DNA of 64,000 nt, from contig NC_035444.2 in NCBI RefSeq assembly GCF_002127325.2, positions 39,669,379 to 39,733,378 of the forward strand, in the 5' to 3' direction. Below the pieces are notes generated by a model, which saw only the letters and a list, made by a program, of their open reading frames with translations, did not search any database and was not told the origin of the DNA. Shown here in pieces: positions 1 to 11,826 of this stretch (positions are counted from its first letter, which is position 1; every line of letters starts with the position of its first letter). This DNA comes from Helianthus annuus. Lineage: Eukaryota > Streptophyta > Magnoliopsida > Asterales > Asteraceae. Position numbers and translations under genes: made by a program.

Positions 1-1801
1 CCAAGGCTTCAACAAACGGTATATTGATGTGTAGTTGCTTAAACAACTCTAGGAACTTACCGTATTGTTCTTCATTCTTCTGCTTCTTCAGCCTGCCTGG
101 ATAAGGTACTGGAGGAGTGTAATCTTTGACCGGCTCCTGGACTTGTGCTGTACTTGCTGGGCGTAGCCTGGCTTGCACCTCGTCTGGTGTGTCAGTCGGG
201 ACCGCTTCAGTGATCGGTACTGAGTCCGATATGACGGGTCCGGTAGTTTTTCCACTCCTGGTCATCACAGCATTTACATCCCTCTGTCCGCCCGGGTTTG
301 GTTCTGTATTACCCGGAAGACCGCCTGGGGGTCTTTTGGACATCATTTGTGCCAGCTGACCAACCTGATTCTCGATATTCTGAATCGAGGCCTTCTGACT
401 CCTCATTTCTCCCTCGTTAGCTAGAAAACGATCCTCGCTTTGTTGGTATCGTTTTTCAGAGCTAGAGAGGAGCTGAGCCATCATATCCTCCGGCTTGGAA
501 TTGGACTGAGGGGCCTGTTGCTGGGAGCTACTCCCAGTGCCCTGATTCTGGTACGAATATGGACGCTGCTGGTAGGGTTGGTACTGCTGCTGGTACTGCT
601 GACCCTGCTGAGGCGCTGGAGCACGCTGAGTAAATCCCAAAGGATTCTGATTTCCTGCGTTCGCTCGCCACCCAAAATTTGGGTGATTTCTCCAATCGGG
701 ATTATAGGTGTTGCTGTACGGGTTGTTCTGCGGCCTTACTTGATTACTCACAAAATCCACTTCTTCGTGGCCCTCATATACGACTCCCTGAAAACATGCC
801 CCAGGCTCGTGTGACACTCCGCACTGGTCACATCCCGAGCCAGCATGCGCAATCATCTGGGACTTGTCGAATCTCGATGTAAGAGCCGAGAGTTGTGCAG
901 TATTGGCCGTGTAGTCGACTACAGCATGAACTCCTGAGCGAGATGATGATGATGTCGCCTGACCTCTATCTCCATCCCGACGCGAGCTGGATTTCAACGC
1001 AGCTTTTTCGATAATATCATACGCTTCAGTCGGCGTCTTAGTTCCAAGATCGCCGCCCGCGTTCACGTCTAATCGCTCCTGCGTGTTATAGCTGAGCCCC
1101 TGATAGAACGTCAAAACCAGCTGTCGCTTGGAGAAGCCGTGATGTGGCACATCAATCAGCAAATCCTTGAATCTCTCCCAAGCCGCATGCAACGACTCGC
1201 CCTCGTCTTGGCGGAAGGAAACAATCCGGTTCCGTAGTTTGTTCGTTTTCTCAGGTGGAAAATATTTCTGCATAAACTGCTCCGCCAACTGATTCCAGGT
1301 CCTGATGGACCCGGCAGGAAGTGACATAAGCCAAGCTCTAGCTTTGTCACGCAACGAAAACGGAAACAACCTCAACCGAATTGCATCCTCTGAAACGCCA
1401 GTCATCCTAAATGTCGAACAAATAGCAAGAAAAGCAGCGATATGCCTCCCGGGATCCTCATGCTCACGTCCGTCGAACTGCACCGAATTCTGCAACATGT
1501 TAATAACACTAGATTTAATTTCAAAATTAGGTGCATCTATAGTGGGCTGAAGGATACTCGGCTCCAGGCCTGCCCTTCCGGGCTGATTTGTTTCATTCAA
1601 TGGTCGGTCGTCGTCCGCCATGACGACTCTCGCCTCGTCCTCTAAGCTTTCGTCTTCAGAGATAATCACCGGCTCGTCAATTGCATTTGCAATGCGTTGT
1701 GCAACGACGAGTGACCTTTCGCGCAGCCTCCTACTTCTTCTAAGATTATGCGCTGGTTCGTCAGTCGGCTCAGCAATAGCGGGCGCGGGAGTTGAGGACA
1801 T
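1..1801 (-). CDS. gag: Athila/Tat-type Gag polyprotein (partial, open at window edge)
   Basis: The frame starts at ATG 1801-1799 and is open for 600 codons with no stop that I could find. Gag forms the cytoplasmic particle that packages the element's RNA. The N-terminus is acidic and Arg-rich. A retrotransposon capsid domain lies around residues 100-250, with a segment like SLPAGSIRTWNQLAEQF and FYQGLSYNTQERLDVNAGG, typical of this family. A Cys/His segment CDQCGVSHEPGAC follows near residue 325, then a Gln/Tyr/Pro-rich stretch. Near the window edge comes the conserved gag-protease linker with LKKQK and HINIPFVEAL. The protease should follow outside the window. An intact 600-codon frame suggests a fairly young copy. 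No promoter lies within the frame; transcription would start in the LTR. Confidence 0.85.
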   Translation of the reverse strand, partial: MSSTPAPAIAEPTDEPAHNLRRSRRLRERSLVVAQRIANAIDEPVIISEDESLEDEARVVMADDDRPLNETNQPGRAGLEPSILQPTIDAPNFEIKSSVINMLQNSVQFDGREHEDPGRHIAAFLAICSTFRMTGVSEDAIRLRLFPFSLRDKARAWLMSLPAGSIRTWNQLAEQFMQKYFPPEKTNKLRNRIVSFRQDEGESLHAAWERFKDLLIDVPHHGFSKRQLVLTFYQGLSYNTQERLDVNAGGDLGTKTPTEAYDIIEKAALKSSSRRDGDRGQATSSSSRSGVHAVVDYTANTAQLSALTSRFDKSQMIAHAGSGCDQCGVSHEPGACFQGVVYEGHEEVDFVSNQVRPQNNPYSNTYNPDWRNHPNFGWRANAGNQNPLGFTQRAPAPQQGQQYQQQYQPYQQRPYSYQNQGTGSSSQQQAPQSNSKPEDMMAQLLSSSEKRYQQSEDRFLANEGEMRSQKASIQNIENQVGQLAQMMSKRPPGGLPGNTEPNPGGQRDVNAVMTRSGKTTGPVISDSVPITEAVPTDTPDEVQARLRPASTAQVQEPVKDYTPPVPYPGRLKKQKNEEQYGKFLELFKQLHINIPFVEAL

Positions 1802-2225
1802 CAACCTGCAAACGAAAAACTGACACAATGAATATTTTATTAATAAAATAATGCTTTTTTTTTTGCTGAATAAAAGCAGAATATGTATAAATATAGGCTG
1901 TAAAATTTATAAAAATCCGAAAATGGGCCGAAATTTTTATAAAAATTAAAGCAACGGAAATAATCGAATCGGCTAGTACAAGAATGATTTTTAAGAGCCG
2001 AAAACTCAAAGAATAAATGAATAAATAAATCCGGATTTGAACAAATAAATAGAATAAAAATTTACAAGTGTACAAAACAATCACAAAAATGAATAAATTG
2101 AATTGAAAGCAAGAATTATTAACAAATAAATCAACAAATAAATAATCACGAAAAATATACACAAATATTAACAAGTATATACACCGATAACACAATGACT
2201 CGGGTCGTTCCTAAAACTCGCCATT
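1802..2225 (-). other. Element A untranslated leader
   Basis: This AT-rich stretch lies between the primer site and the gag start. It is open in one minus frame but has very biased composition (Ile, Phe, Tyr, Leu) and no recognisable domain, so I treat it as leader RNA, the likely home of packaging signals. I saw no strong repeat. Confidence 0.6.
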
Positions 2226-2242
2226 CCCCGGCAACGGCGCCA
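2226..2242 (-). other. Primer binding site, tRNA-Asp type (element A)
   Basis: The minus strand reads TGGCGCCGTTGCCGGGG. These 17 nt are complementary to the 3' end of plant tRNA-Asp including its CCA tail. The site lies 6 nt from the inferred LTR end, the same spacing and AGTTTT spacer as in element D. Confidence 0.88.
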
Positions 2243-2248
2243 AAAACT

Positions 2249-4148
2249 TGGTACGTGCGCGACTATACATATTTTTACAATGAATTTACACACGAATTGG
2301 TTTTAAATTTATAAAAGTGATTATTACTTTTACATCAAAACACACACGAAAGAGGCAAGTGTACCCCGTCATATATGTAGTAAAGTATCGGTAAGAACCA
2401 AGTGTCGATCCACGGAAATGGGCGGAGAAATAATACTAGACCTTTGTCACTAAATTACCGGTAAAAACATAATTTGTTTTGGTTTTTAATTAAACTAAAG
2501 TAAGCATAAATAAATACTTATAAAACATAGTAAATTATATATAAATAGCCTTGCTTAATACACAACCACAGCATGTCAACTAAGTCAGTTTTGGCATTTA
2601 GAAGCATTCGGTCAATTTTCCATTTCGAGACAATTAGTATCCCTTTCGGGAATCCTAACATGACAATCATTCGGAAAGTTAAAACGATAAACACACTTTA
2701 ACCACCTAAAATTGTTCTTTAACGTGCAATTGATAAATGTCTATGAAAATCTCCTAAAAATAAGTTAGTCATCCGTTAGGAGTTTTCTAACCTCACTTAA
2801 TCAAGGAAAGCAACACCGATAAACACAATGCAACCACCGAGACAAGCATAAACTAGATTAAATCACAACCGAGTTCATTTTACAAATCTTACACATAAAT
2901 TCACCAAGATAGCAATTTTGGCCGAAACTACTAACTAGGCTAACAAATCATGGCAAGAATCCGTAACAACACCATCTAACCCGTTAGAGTCCTTCCGTGA
3001 AGGCAAGCTTTCTTGATTAACAATAATTACATTTTATTAAACCACTAACCCGTTAGAGTATCATGGTGTCCACATTTTAACCAAGTTAAACTAGTTAACC
3101 AAATTAAAAGTTTACTAACACATGATTAAATAAGCTTCATTTTGCAACTATCTTACCTAACCAAGCACCAATCATCCAACACAATTACTTATAATCAAGA
3201 AATCAATATCAATAACAAGGTTGCAAACTAATCATCAAAGATAATCATAGAAAATACTTCAAAATGTCATTACAAGCATAGATTAACATACTAATCAAGC
3301 AAGGGATTGTTGTGTTTTTGCCCAAAGGCTTACATTAATACATAATAATCAGTATAAATGCTTGAAATATAACAAAATTATGGAAAGATTTGAGAAACCA
3401 AACCATAAACAAGCATAAGAATGAGAATCTGGATAGTAAATGAGCAAAACCGGGCAATGTGGCTTGAATCCGAGTGAAAGCAGCAGCCTTCGGAGCCTCA
3501 AAATCGCCTGCAGAGCTCCCAAAATGTCCAGAGTTACGGATAAAATGGTTCTGTTCTGTTTATATGCAATTTCGGTGTCGCACGGCCGTTCTCCAGATCG
3601 CACGGTCGTGCACTTTAAGCATTATTGGTGGTGGTCCACCATACCGCATGACGTCACAGATCGTTGACTGGTCTTCGGTCACGCACGGACGTTCTCCCAA
3701 TCGCACGGGCGTTCCTTTCCGAGATCTGGGTTGCACGCGCTGTTCCTTGGCCGTTCCGTTCCGAGGTTATATTTGATCTCGGAACCGCACGACCGTTCTT
3801 CACATGGAACGACCGTGCTGTTTCGGGTTTGCCTTCAGTGCCTTGCACGGTGAGTTGCACGTCTGGTTCACTGCCGGGTATTCTTCGTTTGTCGGATATG
3901 CACGGTCGTGCATATGGCCGCATGACCGTGCCAAACGCCCAGGTCAGTCTTTTTCCGCAGAATCTTCGCAGCTTCGTCGTTTTGACCGGAAAGTCCTCGT
4001 TTTTGCTATCATCTCGTCTGGTATGCTGTTTTAGGCCTGTAAACAAAAATGTAGATAATTAAGTATCCGAATGACGGTTTTACGGCCGAAAACGCATAAA
4101 ATTGGGGTAAAACGGGGAACTAAAATATGTGTAAATTAGCGAATATCA
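2249..4148 (-). repeat. Element A 5' LTR, about 1.9 kb
   Basis: On the minus strand the LTR ends ...CGCACGTACCA just before the spacer and primer site. It is AT-rich except for 3585-3935, which carries several GC-rich dyads of the type GCACGGTCGTGC in closely spaced pairs (about 3589-3622, 3681-3714, 3786-3820, 3899-3934). A possible TATA-like sequence (TATAAAC on minus, 3564-3558) lies just downstream of the dyads in the transcription direction. Short open frames at 3654-4062 read through the dyads and have no domain. Only one LTR copy is visible, so its exact ends cannot be checked by pairing. Confidence 0.65.
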
Positions 4149-5255
4149 ATAGTTACCGAAACTACCTTATTTCATCCCGTGTATCATCGGTCTTCGCCAT
4201 TGAGTAGTACTCGTCAAGAAATACTTGTTGCATTTCGCCCCATGTCCGAATACTATTCGCCGGAAGTGTAAGAAACCATTGCTTCGCTTTATCCTTTAGC
4301 GAAAACTGGAATAATCGAAGCTTGACCTTCTCCAATGCAAAGTTGTGCCCCCCAATAGTGTTACAAATGGAGGAAAACTCCGCCAAATGCGTGTACGGTT
4401 CATCATTAGACCTCCTATTGAAGTGGGGAAGTATATTGATGTAATGAGGCTTACAATCGAACATTCTCCTTTCACAAACTATTGGGGAGTCATTATCCGT
4501 AACCACCGGTCTAAAATGGTCATTTACTCCCCGTGGAGTTTGTTGACGACGATGCGAACCGTTAACTTCTTGATCCACCGGCCTTCGATTATCCCTTCTA
4601 TCACCTCCCCTATCATCTCTTTGATTTCCACCCTGGTTACCCCTTTGATTACCCCCCCCCCCCCCACGAAACGAGGAATCCAGTTAGGGTTAGCATTGTT
4701 GTTGTTATTGTAAAACCCATCATTCCGGTTCCTTTGGTTGTTGTTCCGTGGTTGGCGGTTGTTTTCGTAACCATCATTTCTCCTATTCCCATACCCGTAG
4801 TCATCGTTCCCCACAAAGTTGGCGTTTTGGTAGCCAAACTCATCATTTTCAAACTCTCTTGCATTGTAAAAGTTACCTCTATTCACATACCCCCAATCTT
4901 CGTCATCATTAGCCCGATCATCGTAATATCCCCCATCATCCGAATTTTCCGTATGAACACTCACATGTTCCGGCGATTGGTAACCGGGAACACTAAAAGG
5001 TTCATCATCGGGGATGGCGTTCCTCAAATCGTCTATGTTAAAGAACGGGTCTTCATTCGCGGGATTGCCACGATCTTGATTGCCTCGACAATCGGAATTA
5101 ACATTTCGGTCATCAAGATTGATAGGTAAGGAATTTTGTCGATGAAGGTTTTATTGTTGGGGTGTTCTTAGGGTGTGGTTGGGATTTTGGTTTTGGAAAG
5201 GTGGTGTGGGTGGTCCAGAGTTGTTATTACCACCCGGTCGCTCTTGAGGTATAGG
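4149..5255 (-). pseudogene. Element H: decayed Athila-like gag fragment
   Basis: The minus strand encodes the N-terminal two thirds of an Athila/Tat-type Gag. The first part (about 5150-4665) is acidic and Asn-rich and holds PFFNIDDLRNAIPDDEPF and a run of Asn near 4700. The second part (4640-4165) is the capsid domain with LKDKAKQWFLTLPANSIRTW. The two parts are in different frames, the shift falling at a 14-base C run (4652-4665). There are also in-frame stops near 5149 and at 4162-4164. The gag is cut on the left by element A and on the right by the start of F, so it is the oldest host sequence visible here. It is a remnant, not a functional gene. Confidence 0.8.
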
Positions 5256-7779
5256 TGTGACAACCCTCACCAAACCAGGTATACGTAAGAATTAATTAAT
5301 ATTTAATTGATGCTTAATTACTGTGCTTGCTTACAATTGTGGATATACTGCTACTTGAATTCTGATACATACACGTACATGCATCATACTTTATTTACTG
5401 TCACTCCATTATTTACACAGAACTATAGTGACAAACTTGATGCACAAAAGCACAGTAGCACAATGAACGGATAACCCAGTAAACGTGCTGACATAGCCAG
5501 CACCAGACAGACACTGTCTCTAAGGCCAGTATGAGCCGGGAATAGTTTACTACACTAGTGGGAAGTGTAGGGAAGAGAGGAATGTAGAACTGCGTCACTA
5601 GGTATTAGTTATAGTGACCGGATGTGCCAAAAACATGTTCTAAACACAAAATCCTGCACTTTATAACAAAATTCAGCATTTAAGCTAACTAGTAAAGTGC
5701 AAAAACATGGAAAAATAATACTAGACACTTTCCAAAGTGTCGGGAATTCTTTGTGTCACTAAAAATAATATTAAAGACACTTTAAAGGCTTATTAAGCAC
5801 TTTAACGGATCAGTATCCAACCGAACAACCGGACTTTATCCGGAACATAAAAATATTGTCAATGACACTATTCTTCCTTTTCTGAGCCAGTTAGGATCCC
5901 CGAATACCCTAACACCCGTTATAATTCACAACACACAAATAACTAATTTAATCACCTAACTATCTTAACCAACGCTTAACTAGATAAACATTTCCATCAT
6001 TCAACCCACCAACAAAAAAAATCACAACTCTCTCCCTCTTCTCTTTGATACTCGGCTGCCATCATTCCACCACCATATCACAACCATCAAAGTCTTGTTC
6101 AACCATTTTCTACATACACAAATGTGCAAGGGATCATACAATGAAGCGTGGTGTGTTCGGAAGCTCAAGGACCTCTCTCGTTTTCTTTTAACCACCACAT
6201 TTCTTCACGTGAACTCTCCTAGCTTTGTGCTAGTGGTAAGCACTTAGATCCTTGTATTTTAGTTGTTATTTAGGTGGTTAATGATGTTTAAAGATCAAAA
6301 ACATAAGAACTCTAAAGAACATCATCAAAGTCTTGAAGTTTAAACTAACTAGAGAAGATGTATGGTTAAATGATGTTGAAATCATGATAAATCTGAAATA
6401 AACAAACCATAATCTGCTATAACAGACTTATGATCTGATTTTAATCGTATTAGAAAGGATGGCGAACGTATGAGTACATTTTTAGTAACGTTTAACCTTT
6501 AACAGCATGCTGATTTGTACTTTCAGCCGACTTTAACTGGCTGTAACAGGACCTTAACTTAACGAAAAATGTGTTTTCTGAAGTCTGGGTTTATGTACTA
6601 TGAAATACGGTTCTAATGGCACCGGAATCATAATTTTTGGACTTCGTTTACTATTTTTAAAGCATCGATTTGTAACAGCAGCTAAAGCTGCATTTTTACA
6701 GCAGTAAATGAGAGTCATATTTTCTGTCATAACTTGAATTCGGTGTAGAGTTAGATCATAAAATTGATACTGTAGATGGTCATTGTTGTCTCCGTGTTCT
6801 TCCAACTGGAATTTCGTAAATCTGACTCTTGGTGAATTTTTAATAAAATATTCCGTGAACTGCAGTCAGAAAAAGGTAAATCTGAATGCAGTCCGGAAAA
6901 TGATTTTCTATAAAATATTGGTGATGATTTGGACCACGATATTTTTACAAAATAATATTTGGATCATATAAGTCATTCTGTAAAAATTTGGGAATTTTCA
7001 GAATAAGATAACTATTTTAATAAATTACCCGAAAACAGCCCAGTTTGTGTTTTAAAACTGAATCGATATAAGTAATATTTTGCATGCCCAAATGTCAGGT
7101 TGGTTATTTGAAAGAGATCTAACGTGTTATATGAAAAGAAAATGATACGCTAGTAAGCGTGGCCATCGCCAGTTACAGAGGAAACTCTGGCGAAATTTTT
7201 CTAGAAATATAACACTTAAAAGTATTTTTGGTGACAAGTGTTTATAAATATATTTTCAACTTATTTCAAAAAATAAATTTCGCCATGATTTTTATTACAA
7301 AATAGCCAAGTGTCGGAGGTGGATTTTTGTAAAGGAAACTTGTTAAATGTATATTGAGAGTATATATTTCATGAGTAGGGTTCGCACGGAAAGTGTGTTT
7401 TTCCTAGAAAGTCTAGGAAGCGATTTGGTCCATCCGATTGGTGTGTTTAAGGGTTGAGATTAAATCAATGACAATCTTGTAATATTTGAGTTTAATTAAT
7501 TGATTGTTTTAAATGAGTAGGGGCAATTTTGTCAATGGCCGTGTTTTAAATCAATTAGATAACCGCCCAATTCCTAAATTCAAGCGATTTTCCCTCTCTC
7601 TCTCCAAACCCATCTTGGAAACCCCAATCCCTACCAAAAATAACTACAATCATGGAAGAAGATAACTTTAGAAACAATGGAGAGCACCGGATCAAATAAA
7701 AACACTTCTCCATCTCCACCATCTCCGAGTTCATCATCACCATTCAAATATTGTTCTTATCATCTCCGTTTTCTTGACG

Positions 7780-8590
7780 ATGTGTTTTAACAGCAAGCAA
7801 ATTAATACAGTTGTGTTTTAGCAGCAAGCAGATTCATACAGTTATGGTTTAGCATCCAGATTCATACAGATGTGTTTTAACAGCAAGCAGATTCATACAG
7901 TTGTGTTTTAACAGCAAGCAGATTCATACAGATGTGTTTTAACAGCAAGCAAATTCATACAGTTGTGTTTTAGCATTCAGATTCATACAGATGTGTTTTA
8001 ACAGCAAGCAGATTCATACAGTTGTGTTTTAGCATTCAGATTCATACAGATGTGTTTTAGCAGCAAGCAGATTCATACAGTTGTGTTTTAGCATTCAGAT
8101 TCATACAGATGTGTTTTAACAGCAAGCAGATTCATACAGTTGTGTTTTAGCATTCAGATTCATACAGATGTGTTTTAACAGCAAACAGATTCATACAGTT
8201 GTGTTTTAACAGCAAGCAGATTCATACAAATATGTTTTAACAGCAAGCAGATTCATACAATTGTGTTTTAGCATTCAGATTCATACAGTTGTGTTTTAGC
8301 ATCCAGATTCATACAGATGTGTTTTAACAGCAAGCAGATTCATACAGATGTGTTTTAACAGCAAGCATATTCATACAATTGTGTTTTAGCATTCAGATTC
8401 ATAGAGTTATGTTTTAACAGCAAACAGATTCATACAGTTGTGTTTTAACAGCAAGCAGATTCATACACTTGTGTTTTAGCATTCAGATTCATACAGTTGT
8501 GTTTTAACAGCAATCAGATTTATACAGTTGTGTTTTAGCATTCATATTCATACAGTTGTGTTTTAACAGCAATCAGATTCATACCCTGTG
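7780..8590 (+). repeat. Minisatellite of 31-bp and 28-bp units in the F LTR
   Basis: About 27 tandem units share ATTCATACAG(A/T)TGTGTTTTA. They end in either ACAGCAAGCAG (31 bp) or GCATTCAG (28 bp). The two types are interspersed rather than in blocks, with scattered point changes. The array lies roughly 800 bp upstream of the TATA box, so it would be in U3. Confidence 0.9.
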
Positions 8591-9383
8591 TTTTACCATC
8601 TTTATATTGTGGGATCTATAAAAAAAATTGGCTTTAGCCCTGTAAACTGTTAAAACACAGCACCAAGAACATGCTGCTAAATTCCAGTAATATTCTGAAC
8701 AATGGAATATGCGATGTAATGTGACATAGAATTTTAGTTAATGAACACATTGACTTCCAGATTTGAATTCGAAAATAATAAAAATTCCGCAAAATCATGG
8801 AATTTTAGTTAATGAAGATACATTCCAAAAATAAAATTAAAATGTGAAATTACATGATAGCCCTTCTACTTAAAATCCCTCAATGACACATGTCCAATTC
8901 TTATTCCATCCTAGACTTTCTAGAAAAAATAGACTTTCCACCCAACTCCTACTCTATATTTCATAATAAAACGCTGGTGTGAGTTTATGATCATTTTGTG
9001 AACTGTATTATATTATTTTTGGAGTAAAAATAATATAATCCGAATACACTGAGAAGTAACGACTCCAAAATAATACCAACGCCTTCACAATAAACATTTA
9101 AGTTACATTGGTATTGTTTTTACAACGTGAACTCTAAAATGTAATACGCGCGTTTTCGGAAAATACTCTTAATGGTGTGTTTTGACAAAGTATTATTTTG
9201 GGGAAATTGTGTGAAGTAAAATATAATATTTTTGGGAAAAATATATATATTTTGGAATTTGTATAATATTTTTGGGAAAAATATGTATATTTTGGAGATG
9301 GAATATTCTAGATAAACGAATTAAAATATATTTACTTAAGTGAGACTTAATAATATATTTTTGGAATTATAAGAACGCACATG

Positions 9384-9391
9384 TATAAATA
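9384..9391 (+). promoter_or_regulatory. TATA box of the F LTR
   Basis: TATAAATA is followed by a C-rich run, a common layout for plant LTR core promoters. Transcription would start about 30 bp downstream, leaving about 1 kb of R-U5 (to 10013 and 36131-36577). Functional status is unknown because the element is decayed. Confidence 0.6.
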
Positions 9392-10013
9392 CCCCCATCC
9401 TTGGGAAGGAAATACGCATATACGATACTTGAGAAGTATAACTCTAAAATAGTTGTCTAACTATTATTCCAGAACTAATTACAATTATTATGACTTGGAA
9501 TAATACCAGAATCGTAACTCAAAAACACAAATACTAAGACAAGGCACTACCCGTTCGTCTAATAGACAATAGACCATTGTAGGTAGTCGTGATTGCCGTG
9601 GAGATTTGGGTTACGAGTACGAAGACGCAATACTGTGAGTTCATGTCCCCCTTTTCTCTTAACTATTTTCAGTTTTTAAACTGCGGGGGTGAAATACATG
9701 TTACTATGATTACGAGTACTTTTTACATGGTATGGTTAGCGTAAGGAGTGTTACTACTTAGATCATGTGAGTGAGTAGGCGGGAACTGAAGGCCATTAAT
9801 CCTCAGTGTAGGACCGAGGGACAATAGCCGTAGATCTATCTGGGTGTAGCGAGCCCAACCCCTGAGTTCGCTGAATGAACCAGGTGGTGACTTGGTACCC
9901 GACGCAAAAATATGCTAGGTTTGAGTCTTCCTACTGCACTTCACACATATCACTGGCTTTGCAACCCAATGGTGATCTCTTTTTTTTTCCTTATTGCTAC
10001 ATACCAGGGATTT

Positions 10014-10660
10014 TGTCACACCCCGATTTCCACGTGTATCACCGGTGGGCCCGGTGGGGGATTACCGTGACGTAGTTGGCAACAATATAGTCAAACCACA
10101 ATATATGAATGCACAGCGGAAGCATAAAGATAAATATAGTTCAACCTTTGATTGTATAATCAATTGTATCACATATAGTTGAATAGTATCCACAGGAGGG
10201 ATCAAAATAAATAAAAATGTTGTTCAACAGATAAGACATCAAGCTTGCGAGACTTCTTAAGATGCAAAGGAGCTATTGCCAGCCGATTACGTATAGTACC
10301 TGCACTTAATCTTTTTGGGGAAAATACGTCAGTTTACACTGGTAAATACATTCAACCGACACTTTTGTAAAATGTTTATTAAAATTGATTTGAATGCACG
10401 AGGCACAAATTCTTTTATAACTTGGGAGAATTATTTAAAATTATAATCTTGTGAACGAATTACATGTTCCTTCTATGCGTTCAGTAGCCCGGATCTAGTC
10501 CGGGTTAAAGATCAATAGACACACCACATTGCGTAAAACCGAAGTGGGTAAACCATCGGTTACGTCTTTTAGTAGTATAGACATAATACCGGGTGTACGC
10601 CTACACCCGACTGTCAAGGTCGTGGCCATTTCTTCGAATGATGCCAAGGATATCAGGGAC
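10014..10660 (-). repeat. Truncated terminal LTR of B (3' part only)
   Basis: It matches the start of the other two B LTRs (22425 and 32736) base for base apart from scattered differences. It begins TGTCACACCCCG on the plus strand and stops at 10656-10660, where the sequence jumps into gag. About 2.7 kb of LTR, including the promoter, is missing. The bases GGAC occur at the join in both parent sequences. Confidence 0.9.
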
Positions 10661-11826
10661 TTGCACAGTCCACAAGTATGCGTCTTTAATCTTTTTACAG
10701 TCCACAGTCTTGTGGTCTTTGGACTTGCACAGTCCACAAGTATGCGTCTTTGACTGGGACTGTGAGTTCGGGCCAAACCTGCATTTCCCAAAGTGGAATT
10801 TTTGGCAGTTTTTGCATTTGGGCTTCTCTCCGGTTTGTTGCCCATCCTTTCTCGACTATGTTCCTCTCTTGCCATCACCGTTCCCACGGTGCTTCTTTCC
10901 CGACCTTCGTGAGGTATCATCCTCATGCTTCCTCTTTTCGGCCTCTTTGTTCCTCTGCGATCTCAGCCGGACCGCGTCCATTGTGAGGGACAAAGAGAGG
11001 TCAGTCACAGACCTGAAGGTCGTTGGCCGAGAGGCCTTCACACTAGCCTTTATCGCGGGTTCTAACCCCCCGATAAAACGAGCAATCCTTCTTGGTTCCG
11101 GGGTGACTAGATATGGAACCAATCGAGACATCGTGTTGAAGCTCGTTAAGTAGGCCTGGCAGTCCAGATTTGTCATCACCAATGACACAAAATCGGACTC
11201 TATCTTCTCCACCTCATGCTGAGGGCAGTAATTTTCTTTGATGAGAGAAACGAATTCCTCCCACGTCATGCTGTAAAGCGCAGCTTTTCCCGAGGCCTGA
11301 ACCAGCGCCCTCCACCAAGCTAGGGCCTCGCCCTTAAACGACTGCGACACAAACTTCACTACATCCCTTTCCGCGCATCCACTGATGTCCACCACAGTGT
11401 CCATCTCATCCAGCCATGTCATACATTCGATGGCACCCTTCTCCCCCGTAAAGTCTCGGGGTTTACAAGACACAAAGTACTTGTATGTGCAGCCCCTGGC
11501 CCGGGAAGCATCAGTATACTCCCTTTCGCTACGAACACTATTTTCGTTTGACGAGTGATTGTCGTCGTCCATCTTGGGCTTGGACGAGTGGTTATCGTCG
11601 TCCTTCTTGGGTTTGGATGGTGGTTTGCTGAGGGATTTGAGTGTGTCTTCGGCTTTGATGGTGGTTTGGAAACAGTTCTGCTTCGAGATTCTGTATATTG
11701 TCGATCTAGAGCTGCTTGCACAGCGTTGTCGACAATAGCCTTGAGTTGTGCGCCCGTTAGATTTATTTGGGCATTATCATAATCATCTTCATTTGTATGA
11801 CTATTTCCTCCATTAGGATTCGCCAT
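10661..11826 (-). pseudogene. Gag fragment of the deleted B unit
   Basis: It reads from ATG 11826 on the minus strand. The start MANPNGGNSHTN matches the C gag start in type. A 1-nt loss in a T run near 11637 shifts the frame after about 60 codons. The capsid part then reads from 11572, with the conserved [11 protein letters not shown], down to a stop near 10856. The zinc-finger region continues past the stop and ends at the deletion junction. Protease, RT, RNase H and integrase are all gone. A segment of about 60 bp at the end (around 10661-10750) is present twice in tandem, bounded by GCGTCTTT. It is non-functional. Confidence 0.85.

Larger units (their letters stand above)
1..4148 (-). mobile_element. 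Element A: Athila-like Ty3/Gypsy retrotransposon, 5' part
   Basis: Read on the minus strand this is an LTR (4148 to 2249), a 6-nt spacer, a tRNA-Asp type primer site (2242-2226), an AT-rich leader (2225-1802) and an open gag frame running off the window at base 1. Protease, polymerase and the 3' LTR lie outside. The LTR right end is placed at 4148 because the minus strand there begins TGATATTC, much like the TGATGTGT start of element D, and the host gag remnant resumes beside it. The candidate target duplication on this side is 4149-4153 (ATAGT), but its partner is out of view. The lineage call rests on the gag and primer site. The right boundary is inferred from one end only. Confidence 0.75.
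5256..10013 (+). repeat. Element F 5' LTR, left part
   Basis: This is non-coding sequence of about 4.8 kb. From 5256 to 7779 it is AT-rich with pyrimidine-rich patches near 6020-6060 and 7590-7620 that resemble transcript leaders, and no usable ORF. Then comes a minisatellite (7780-8590), followed by AT-rich sequence with a short inverted copy of the minisatellite core at about 8646-8662. A TATA box lies at 9384. The part ends at GATTT (10009-10013), the target duplicated by insertion of B, and continues at 36131. Together the two parts give an LTR of about 5.2 kb, long even for this lineage, so older nested fragments inside it are possible. Confidence 0.55.

Noticed and set aside
1770..2195. 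Minus-strand frame of 141 codons
   Set aside because: Low-complexity Ile/Phe/Tyr-rich translation of the AT-rich leader of element A, overlapping the gag start, with no domain.
3654..4062. Overlapping frames of 130 and 132 codons on opposite strands
   Set aside because: Both arise from the GC-rich dyad region of the A LTR; symmetrical open frames on two strands reflect composition, not genes.
4345..5129. Plus-strand open frames of 122 and 131 codons
   Set aside because: Antisense shadows of the H gag remnant; hydrophobic only because the gag strand is Asn/Asp-rich.
7555..7743. Possible captured host gene leader in the F LTR
   Set aside because: Pyrimidine-rich stretch followed by a 15-codon frame; too short and without recognisable product.
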